From: RPQJ01 sp035554635
GTDB taxonomy: Bacteria > Pseudomonadota > Gammaproteobacteria > Steroidobacterales > Steroidobacteraceae
Length of the DNA stretch: 64,000 bases
NCBI GenBank assembly: GCA_035554635.1
Contig: DATMIB010000067.1
Span: 1 to 64,000, forward strand
Reading direction: 5' to 3'
Below, one piece after another: positions 57,683 through 64,000 of the stretch; positions within the stretch are counted from its first letter, which is position 1; each line of letters starts with the position of its first letter. The position numbers were made by a program, and so were the translations under genes. The notes beneath the pieces are model-generated. The model was not told the DNA's origin, searched no databases, and saw only the letters and a list, made by a program, of their open reading frames with translations.

Positions 57683-57955
57683 GTGGAGAGAAGACTCACG
57701 ACGCGTCACCGGGCCCGCACCAGCGTCTACGTGCTGCTGCCGGGCCGGCGCCATCGTCTCTGCCGCGCCCGCAACCTGAGCGCCACGGGCGTCTTCGTCG
57801 AGACCGGCGACATGGGCCTGCGCAAGGGACAGACGGTCGAACTCGCCTTCGCCATCAGCCTCGGCACCGTGACCAAGCTGCATCGACGCACGGCCATCGT
57901 CGCGCACGTCTCGCGCGGCGGCACCGGGCTGATGATGCAGAACCACGCCAGCTGA
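57683..57955 (+). CDS. Single-domain PilZ protein
   Basis: 90 aa from the GTG at 57683 (VERRLTTRHRARTSVYVLL). Shows the two c-di-GMP-binding elements: N-terminal Arg-rich switch (ERRLTTRHR) and the (D/N)xSxxG motif as NLSATG in RARNLSATGVFVET. It is probably a small c-di-GMP effector; no partner is identifiable nearby. The frame extends 52 codons upstream, but the PilZ domain begins at the chosen start, preceded by an AGAAGAG ribosome binding site. A CATAAT-like -10 lies at 57635-57640. Confidence 0.8.
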   Translation: MERRLTTRHRARTSVYVLLPGRRHRLCRARNLSATGVFVETGDMGLRKGQTVELAFAISLGTVTKLHRRTAIVAHVSRGGTGLMMQNHAS

Positions 57956-58110
57956 CCGCCCGCGTCCGCGACGCGGGCGACTCGCGGATCCCGCAGCCGT
58001 CCTAGGCAGTTCTGCGGATTCGGGGCACCTGCGCCGGGCCTAATGTCCGCTCAGGAGACGCGCTGCACGACCAGGCGACCCGCCTCGTGCCGTGCGGCGC
58101 GGATGCGCCG

Positions 58111-58446
58111 ATGGCACCGCGGACGCCAGACAGCACAGTCGCCGACGCGATCGATCGCGTCCTGCAGGCCGAGCAAGCGACGGCCGAGGCGATCCACGCA
58201 GCCGAAGAATCCGCCGCCGCCACGATCGCCGCCGCGCGCGAAACGCGCCGCACCCTGCTCGAGACCGCCCGCCGGCGCAGCGTGCGCATGCACGAACGCG
58301 CGCAGGCGCTGCTTGCACGTCGCCTGAGCGAACTCGACGGCGCCGCCGCTACGGCGCAGGTCCGCGACCGCGGCGAGCTCGCCGCAAGCGTGACGACCGC
58401 GATCGACCGCATCGCCGCGCAACTCACGACGGAAGAGCCGGCATGA
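58111..58446 (+). CDS. V/A-type ATPase peripheral stalk subunit (G/H-like)
   Basis: 111 aa, nearly all helix, rich in Ala, Glu and Arg: AIDRVLQAEQATAEAIHAAEESAAATIAAARETRR. This is typical of the stalk subunit that pairs with subunit E to form the peripheral stator of V/A-type ATPases. First gene of the operon; its stop overlaps the next ATG (ATGA). The sequence is low in information, so the assignment rests mostly on heptad pattern and position. I chose the ATG at 58111; an ORF start 8 codons earlier is possible. Confidence 0.75.
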   Translation: MAPRTPDSTVADAIDRVLQAEQATAEAIHAAEESAAATIAAARETRRTLLETARRRSVRMHERAQALLARRLSELDGAAATAQVRDRGELAASVTTAIDRIAAQLTTEEPA

Positions 58447-59210
58447 CCGGCGTCCACGGCACTTTCGGTTACGCGCAATCGCGCATGCAGGCCCGGCTCG
58501 GCCGGCAGGCGGGCGTGCCCGGCCTGGTGCAGATGCGCGAGGCACGCACCCTCGTCGCGTACCTGCAGCAGGTGCGCAGCTCGCCCTGGTCGCGGCACGT
58601 CGCGCGTCTCGCACCGGACATGGATGCCCACGACCTCGAACGGCGGCTCCGCGAGGAGTGGCACTCGGCGGTCGAGGAAGTTGCGCGCTGGCAGCCACGC
58701 GAATGGCAAGCTGCCGTGCGCTGGCTCGGCTGGCTGCCGTGGCTGCCGGCGTTGCAGAAACTCGCGCGCGGCGGCCGCACACCGGCCTGGACCCGCGAGG
58801 ACGAGGTCCTCGCGCGCATCGTCGCCGCCACGCGCGAGACGCGTGCCGAGCGGCTCGAAGCCACGCCGTTGTACCCGCTGCGGCAGGCGGTCGCCGGCCA
58901 CGGCGACGTCGTTGCCGCGTGGCTTGCGCATTGGCGTGGCCTCTGGACCGCCGACGCCGACGAACACGCCGGACTCGAGGGACTGGTCGCCTCGACGCGT
59001 CGCGCCGTCCGGCTGCTCGCGAGCGACGACGCCGGCAACGCGACCGAGCTTGCACTACGGTCGTACGCGCACGCGTTGCGCCGGTCGTTCCGTCGCCATC
59101 CGCTCAGCGCGACGGCGGCCGTCGCGTACCTGGGTCTCGTCGCGCTCGACCTGCTGGAACTGCGCGGCGCCGCTGCCGTGCGCGCGGCGCTGCCGGCGAT
59201 ACCAGCATGA
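58443..59210 (+). CDS. V/A-type ATPase subunit C/d (AC39-like)
   Basis: 255 aa, mostly helical. The N-terminus FGYAQSRMQARLGRQAGV resembles the YaxaRxRa opening of AC39-type subunits, which form the socket between the central rotor shaft and the membrane ring. Overlaps its neighbours by 4 bases on both sides. The sequence is divergent; the call depends on this motif and on the operon. Confidence 0.78.
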   Translation: MTGVHGTFGYAQSRMQARLGRQAGVPGLVQMREARTLVAYLQQVRSSPWSRHVARLAPDMDAHDLERRLREEWHSAVEEVARWQPREWQAAVRWLGWLPWLPALQKLARGGRTPAWTREDEVLARIVAATRETRAERLEATPLYPLRQAVAGHGDVVAAWLAHWRGLWTADADEHAGLEGLVASTRRAVRLLASDDAGNATELALRSYAHALRRSFRRHPLSATAAVAYLGLVALDLLELRGAAAVRAALPAIPA

Positions 59211-61039
59211 TGCTGCGGGCCGACACGGCGCGCTGGTTCGAGCTGCTCACCTCGCGCGAGGAACTCGGTGCGGCGCTGGAGACACTGGCGCGGACCCGCT
59301 CGGTGCAGCTGCAGTCGCACAGCGAGGCGACGACGCGGCTGCCGCTCCAGGACCTGCGTGAGCTGTTGTCGCGTTACGAAACCCTCGCACGACGTCACGC
59401 GCGCTGGTGGCCCACGCCGCAGTTCCGTGCAGCCGGCCCCGGACGGGTGCTTCTCGAGACGCCGCGCGCGGCCCTCGACTCCGTGCAGGCGTGGGCACGC
59501 GCCGCCGAGCCGGTCGTCGCGGAACTCGAAGCGCTCGCGGTCGAACAGGAAGACCTCGCCGCGCTCGCCCGGCTCTGCGCCGACTCCCCCGCCGCCTTGC
59601 CGCGCCTCGACCGCGTTGCGACGGCGGGCCCGGTGCTCGCGAGCCGGCTGTACCTGCTGCCGCGCGGCACCGGCGTGCCGCCGTTGCCGCCGGCCGCGCT
59701 GGCACAGTGCTGTGCCGGCCTGCAGGCCGAGGAGACCTTCCTGCTCGTCGTCGGACCGCAGGAGGACCTGCCCGGTCTCGACGCTGCGATTTCGGCGCGC
59801 CGGGGCCGACGGATCCCGCTGCCGACGAACCTGCCCGGCGGGCGGACGGAGTTGCCTGCCGCGATCGCGGACCGGGCCGCTCGGCTGCAGGCGCGCGTCG
59901 CGCACGCCCAGACGGCACTGCGGCGCCTGGACGAACTGCACGCGCTGGCACCGGCGCTCGGCGACCTCGCCCGTACGGCATGGCTCGTCGCCGCCGTGCC
60001 GGAACTGCCCGTGACCGAGCACTTCGCCTGGATCACGGGCTGGTGCGCCGACGCGGACGATGCGGGGCTGCGTGCCGCACTCGACGCGCGCGGTCTGCAC
60101 TACCTGTTGCACACACCCGCTGCGCCGTCCGGCGTCACGCCGCCCTCCGTGCTGCGCAATCCCCGCTGGGTACGGCCGTTCGAGGGCATGACGGCGATGA
60201 TGGGCCTGCCGGCCAGCGGCGAAGCCGACCCGAGCGTGATCGTCGCGATCATCGCGCCGCTGATGTTCGGCTACATGTTCGGCGACGTCGTACAGGGCGC
60301 GATCATCGCGCTGCTCGGCGCCTGGCTCGGCGCCCGTGTGCCGGCACTGCGGCTGCTGGTGCCCGGCGGCCTCGTGGCGATCGTGTTCGGCTTCGTCTTT
60401 GGCAGTGCCTTCGCGCGTGAGGACCTCGTCGCTCCGTTGTGGCTGCACCCGCTCGAGCAACCCTTGCCCGTGCTCGTCGTGGCGCTGTGCTTCGGCGCGG
60501 CGACGCTGCTGCTCGGTCTCGGGCTCGATGCGTTGCAACGCTCGTGGCAAGGCGGCCTGCGGCGATGGCTCGCGACCGACGCGGGCCTCGTGCTCGCCTA
60601 CCTTGGCAGCGTCGGCGCACTGGTCGACGCACGCGCGCTGTGGGCCCTGCCGCTCGGCATCGGCTGGACGCTGCTCGGCGCCGCGACAGCGCGGCCGGAA
60701 GCACGCGCGAGTGCGGTCGTGCAGGCGGCCGGCACGACGCTCGAGCGGCTGCTGCAGCTAGCGGTCAACACGCTGTCGTTCGTGCGCGTCGGCGCCTTCG
60801 CGCTCGCCCACGCCGGCCTGTCCGCGGCCGTGGTCGGCATCGCCGAGATCGCAGGCGCGGGGTACTGGCCCGTGCTGGTGCTCGGCAACGTCGCGATCAT
60901 CGCGCTCGAGGGCCTGGTCGTGAGCATCCAGACCACGCGCCTGGTGCTGTTCGAATTCTTCATTCGTTTCCTCACGGCGCGCGGCCGTCCGTTCGAGCCG
61001 CTCGCGCCGCCGCCCGCCCTGCCCGGAGGCACTACATGA
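59207..61039 (+). CDS. V/A-type ATPase subunit I (a subunit)
   Basis: 610 aa. The cytoplasmic N-terminal half is coiled-coil rich; the C-terminal half (about 330-590) has seven or eight membrane helices and forms the ion half-channels. The essential Arg is R527 in SFVRVGAFALAHAGLS, the family motif facing the ring carboxylate. PFEGMTAMMGLP precedes the first helix, as in archaeal-type I subunits. ATG at 59207 (MMLRADT) overlaps the subunit C stop. Confidence 0.93.
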   Translation: MMLRADTARWFELLTSREELGAALETLARTRSVQLQSHSEATTRLPLQDLRELLSRYETLARRHARWWPTPQFRAAGPGRVLLETPRAALDSVQAWARAAEPVVAELEALAVEQEDLAALARLCADSPAALPRLDRVATAGPVLASRLYLLPRGTGVPPLPPAALAQCCAGLQAEETFLLVVGPQEDLPGLDAAISARRGRRIPLPTNLPGGRTELPAAIADRAARLQARVAHAQTALRRLDELHALAPALGDLARTAWLVAAVPELPVTEHFAWITGWCADADDAGLRAALDARGLHYLLHTPAAPSGVTPPSVLRNPRWVRPFEGMTAMMGLPASGEADPSVIVAIIAPLMFGYMFGDVVQGAIIALLGAWLGARVPALRLLVPGGLVAIVFGFVFGSAFAREDLVAPLWLHPLEQPLPVLVVALCFGAATLLLGLGLDALQRSWQGGLRRWLATDAGLVLAYLGSVGALVDARALWALPLGIGWTLLGAATARPEARASAVVQAAGTTLERLLQLAVNTLSFVRVGAFALAHAGLSAAVVGIAEIAGAGYWPVLVLGNVAIIALEGLVVSIQTTRLVLFEFFIRFLTARGRPFEPLAPPPALPGGTT

Positions 61040-61389
61040 ACGCTTCGCGCCCGCGCTGGACCTTCGCCCTGACGCTCGTCACCGCCACGACCCTCGTCGT
61101 CGCCACGCTGGCCCTGGTGCTGGCGTGGCCGGCGCTGGCCCAGTCGGTCGAGCCGCGCATCGTCGCGCCCGAAGTCGTGCGCTGGGGCTTCGCCGCGGCG
61201 GCGCTCGCCGCCGGCCTCGCGGCCCTCGGCGCGGGGTATGCGGTCGCGCAGGTCGGCACGGCGGCACTCGGCACGCTCGCCGAGAAGCCCGACCTGTTCG
61301 GCCGCGTGCTCGTGCTGGTCGGCCTCGCCGAGGGCATCGCCATCTACGGCCTGATCGTTTCGATCCTGATCCTGAACCGGCTCGGCTGA
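61036..61389 (+). CDS. V/A-type ATPase rotor ring subunit K (c)
   Basis: 117 aa. Residues 1-35 look like a cleavable signal (TLALVLAWPALA before QS), as in the Thermus ring subunit. Two membrane helices follow: about 50-82 with Q72 (GYAVAQVGTAALG) and 90-114 with the ion-binding E99 (VGLAEGIAIYG). It is a two-helix hairpin form, giving one carboxylate per subunit. Start overlaps the subunit I stop. Confidence 0.93.
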   Translation: MNASRPRWTFALTLVTATTLVVATLALVLAWPALAQSVEPRIVAPEVVRWGFAAAALAAGLAALGAGYAVAQVGTAALGTLAEKPDLFGRVLVLVGLAEGIAIYGLIVSILILNRLG

Positions 61390-61390
61390 C

Positions 61391-61693
61391 ATGGCACGCG
61401 TCCTCTATCTCGGCGACGAAGTGACCGCCGCGGGCCTGCGGCTCGCCGGCGTCGATACGCTCGTGGTCGCCCCGGGCAACGCGGTGGCCGAGACACTGCG
61501 CGAAACGCTCGAAGACGACTGCGACTGCGTGCTGCTGTCCGCCGCGCTGGTGCCGTGCATTCCTGCGCCACGACTGCAGGACGCGCTGCGATGCGGGTCG
61601 CCATTGCTGGCCGTCGTGCCGGACGTGCGCAGCGAGGAGCGCCTGCCGGACCTCGCGGCGGAGGTGCGCGACGCGCTGGGGCTCGAGGCATGA
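61391..61693 (+). CDS. V/A-type ATPase subunit F
   Basis: 100 aa Rossmann-like small subunit of the central shaft: RVLYLGDEVTAAGLRLAGVDTLV is the family N-terminus (Gly-Asp-x2-T). It modulates ATPase activity. One base after the K stop; its stop overlaps the E start. Confidence 0.88.
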   Translation: MARVLYLGDEVTAAGLRLAGVDTLVVAPGNAVAETLRETLEDDCDCVLLSAALVPCIPAPRLQDALRCGSPLLAVVPDVRSEERLPDLAAEVRDALGLEA

Positions 61694-62349
61694 ACGCCGT
61701 CACCGTGCTCGAAACACAGACCCGGGCGCTGCTCGAGCGGCTGGCCAGGGAACAGGCTGCCCGGACGCAACGGCTGCGCGACGAGGCCGCGGCACAGGCA
61801 CGCGACATCGTGCGGCATGCGCGCACCGAGGCGCGCGAGCGCATCCACGAGGCCGTGCAGCAGACTCGACGCGAGCACGCGACCGCGTTGCAGCGCCGTC
61901 GCGCGGCACTCGACACGCAACGCCGACGCGAGCACCAGGCCGCGCTGCGACGCTGGCTCGAGGACGCCTGGCAGCGGCTGCCCAGCGCCCTCGAGACGCG
62001 CTGGCTCGACCGCACGCAGCGCGAAGCCTGGTGCCGCGCCGCCTGTCGCCAGGCGGTGCAGAGCCTCGTGCACGGCGACAGGCTCGTGGTCCGGATCGAT
62101 CCGCGCTGGCAGGAAGAATTGCGCCCGGTCGTCGAGCGCAGCTTGCCGGCCACCGGGAACGGCACGCTCGACGTCGTGCCGGTCGCGGGCCTCGGCGCCG
62201 GGCTCACGATCACGGGCGGCCGCGCCCAGGTCGACGCCACGCTCGCCGGCCTGCTGGCGGCGCGCGAACGCATCACGGCCGCGTTGCTGGCGGAAATCGA
62301 GACGGCCATCGAACCCGTGCATGATGCCGGGCAGAGCACCCCCGCATGA
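61690..62349 (+). CDS. V/A-type ATPase subunit E
   Basis: 219 aa. N-terminal half is a long basic and acidic coiled coil (about 1-105), C-terminal half a globular domain containing VVRIDPRWQEEL and AGLTITGG. This is the peripheral stalk arrangement of subunit E, partner of the small stalk subunit encoded first. ATGA overlaps on both ends. Confidence 0.88.
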   Translation: MNAVTVLETQTRALLERLAREQAARTQRLRDEAAAQARDIVRHARTEARERIHEAVQQTRREHATALQRRRAALDTQRRREHQAALRRWLEDAWQRLPSALETRWLDRTQREAWCRAACRQAVQSLVHGDRLVVRIDPRWQEELRPVVERSLPATGNGTLDVVPVAGLGAGLTITGGRAQVDATLAGLLAARERITAALLAEIETAIEPVHDAGQSTPA

Positions 62350-64000
62350 GCACGGCACGCATCACCTGGATCGGCGGGCCGGTGCTGCGCGCCCGCACCG
62401 AGGGCTCGTTCGGCATCTTCGAGGCGGTCGCGATCGGCACACGCGGCCTGCTCGGCGAAGTGATCCAGTTGCGCTCGGACGAACTCGTCGCCCAGGTCTA
62501 CGAGGACACGACCGGGCTCGAACCGGGCATGACGGTCACCGGGCTCGCGCGACCGCTGTCGGTGCCGCTCGGGCCCGGCCTGCTCGGCGGCATCTTCGAC
62601 GGCTTGCTGCGACCGTTGACGGGCACCGACGACTTCCAGGTGCTGCCCGGCGCACAGGCCCGACTCGACGTGCAATGCGAGGTTCGCTTCGGCGTGCAGC
62701 CGGGTGATCGACTCGAGCCCGGCACCGCCTACGCCGAGGTGCACGCCGCGGGGGCGCGCCAGCAGTGGTTGCTGGTGCCGCCGGACGCGCGTGGGGTCGT
62801 GCACGAGGTTGCCGCGGACGGCGTGCATGGCAGCGACGAGGTGCTGCTCTTGCTGGTCGCGGACGACGGCACGCGTCACGGGCTCAAGCTGCACCACGAC
62901 TGGCCGGTGCGCAGGCCGCGTCCCGTCCGTGAGCGGCTGGGTGCGCACGCCCCGATGATCACGGGGCAGCGCATCCTCGACACGCTGTTCCCGGTCGCGC
63001 GCGGCGGGCGCGCGGCGCTGCCCGGCGGCTTCGGCACCGGCAAGACCGTGCTGCAGGAAGCACTGGCGAAATGGTGCGACGCCGACGTGATCGTTTACGT
63101 CGGTTGTGGCGAGCGCGGCAACGAAATGGCCGAAGTGCTCGACGAGTTCCCGCAGCTGGAGGACCCGCGCACGGGGCGGCCGCTCGCCGAACGCACCGTG
63201 ATCATCGCCAATACCTCGAACATGCCGGTGGCCGCGCGCGAGGCCAGCATCTACACGGCAATCACGGTCGCCGAATACTTCCGCGACCAGGGGCTGCACG
63301 TCGCGCTGATGGCGGACTCGACCAGCCGCTGGGCCGAAGCCCTGCGCGAAGTGTCGGGACGGCTCGGCGAGTTGCCGGGCGAGGCAGGGTACCCGGCGTA
63401 CCTGAGCTCGCGGCTCGCGGAGTTCTACGAGCGCGCCGCGCGCGTGACGACGCTCGGCGGCCAGGAAGGCTCGGTGACGATCATCGGTGCAATCAGCCCG
63501 CCCGCCGGCGATTTCTCCGAACCGGTGACGCTGCACACCAAGCGCTACGTGCGCTGCTTCTGGGCGCTCGACCGGCAGCGTGCGCAGGCCCGCTTCTATC
63601 CGGCCGTGCACCCGTTGCTGTCCTACGGCGCCGACACGGGCGAACTTGCCGACTGGTGGAAGGCCGCGGGCAATCCCGACTGGATGACGCAGCGACGACG
63701 CGCGCTCGAACTGCTCGAGGCACAGGCCCACCTCGAGCGCATGGCACGCATCGTGGGTCGCGACGCGCTGCCGTCGCAACAGCAGGTGAAGCTGCTCTGC
63801 GCCGACCTGCTCAACGAGGGCTTCCTGCGGCAGTCCTCGTTCTCGCCGGTCGACCGCTACTGCTCGCCGGCGCGCCAGGTGGCGATGCTCGCCGCGCTGC
63901 TGCACTTCATGGACCGCGCCGAGGCGGCGGTGGCCGCAGGCGTCGAACCGGCGCGCATCGCGGAAATCCCGCTGCTGCGCACGCTGCAACGGCTCGGCGA
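62346..64000 (+). CDS. atpA: V/A-type ATPase catalytic subunit A (3' end beyond window)
   Basis: 551 codons visible of an expected 580-600. Catalytic ATPase subunit: Walker A GGFGTGKT (227-234, K233), CGERGNEMAEVLDEFP, ADSTSRWAEALREVSGRLGELPGEAGYP with arginine/glutamate catalytic residues, and the non-homologous bulge region of A subunits (about 115-190). The start overlaps subunit E (ATGA). Subunits B and D should follow beyond the right edge. Confidence 0.96.
   Translation, partial: MSTARITWIGGPVLRARTEGSFGIFEAVAIGTRGLLGEVIQLRSDELVAQVYEDTTGLEPGMTVTGLARPLSVPLGPGLLGGIFDGLLRPLTGTDDFQVLPGAQARLDVQCEVRFGVQPGDRLEPGTAYAEVHAAGARQQWLLVPPDARGVVHEVAADGVHGSDEVLLLLVADDGTRHGLKLHHDWPVRRPRPVRERLGAHAPMITGQRILDTLFPVARGGRAALPGGFGTGKTVLQEALAKWCDADVIVYVGCGERGNEMAEVLDEFPQLEDPRTGRPLAERTVIIANTSNMPVAAREASIYTAITVAEYFRDQGLHVALMADSTSRWAEALREVSGRLGELPGEAGYPAYLSSRLAEFYERAARVTTLGGQEGSVTIIGAISPPAGDFSEPVTLHTKRYVRCFWALDRQRAQARFYPAVHPLLSYGADTGELADWWKAAGNPDWMTQRRRALELLEAQAHLERMARIVGRDALPSQQQVKLLCADLLNEGFLRQSSFSPVDRYCSPARQVAMLAALLHFMDRAEAAVAAGVEPARIAEIPLLRTLQRLG

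Overview
The window comes from a high-GC gammaproteobacterium (about two thirds G+C by eye). The evidence is the order of conserved blocks: nit-yhdP-rng-maf, rlmH-rsfS-nadD-holA, lptE-leuS, lnt-ybeX-ybeY-phoH-miaB, ssb-MFS-uvrA, the S10/spc/alpha ribosomal superoperon, and a tRNA-Tyr/Gly/Thr-tuf operon. These arrangements are typical of Pseudomonas and Xanthomonadales relatives. The genus cannot be decided from the sequence alone. I found no transposase, rRNA, phage gene or CRISPR array.

Layout. 1-10.4 kb (minus strand): a nitrilase-like amidase, the giant AsmA-like protein YhdP, RNase G, Maf, an OsmC-like protein, and RlmH, RsfS, NadD and HolA. 10.5-14 kb: an insertion (prolyl iminopeptidase on the plus strand, a hemerythrin protein, a secreted M20 peptidase) that separates holA from its usual partner lptE. 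14-24 kb (minus): lptE, leuS, an MBL-fold hydrolase, lnt, ybeX/corC, ybeY, phoH, miaB, with many ATGA-type overlaps. 24-27.7 kb: two orphan sensor kinases. 27.9-32.6 kb: ssb, an MFS transporter and the divergent uvrA, whose promoter carries a LexA-like box. 32.6-38 kb: accessory genes (GNAT, an Ala-rich lipoprotein, PepQ-like peptidase, MscL, a five-module lipoprotein). 38.3-54.5 kb (minus): the ribosomal superoperon, reading from the three tRNAs through tuf, rpsJ and rplC to rplQ. 54.5-58 kb: aldo/keto reductase, TerC, MurI, PilZ protein. 58.1-64 kb (plus): a V/A-type ATPase operon (peripheral stalk, C, I, K, F, E, A) running off the right edge.

The most unusual structure is a family of intergenic elements built from 7-bp repeats (variants of AGTGGTT). 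They occur only inside the ribosomal cluster, at rplQ/rpoA, rplC/rpsJ, rpsJ/tuf and tuf/tRNA-Thr. Three of the four have inverted heptad arms of about 30-36 nt enclosing an unrelated GC-rich hairpin. The tuf gene is bracketed by two of them. Its context joins the upstream neighbours of tufB (tRNA-Tyr/Gly/Thr) directly to the downstream neighbours of tufA (rpsJ), so the secE-nusG-rpoBC-fusA segment that normally lies between is missing. The element between rpsJ and rplC adjoins a strong promoter and a structured leader of about 190 nt before rplC, suggesting that the S10 operon has been split.

Two other palindrome families (CTCTCCC...GGGAGAG and GGGGACACTCTCC...) lie in gaps and in two cases supply the stop codon of a neighbouring gene. 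Three proteins (RsfS, the hemerythrin protein, L17) carry histone-H1-like Ala/Lys/Arg-rich tails.
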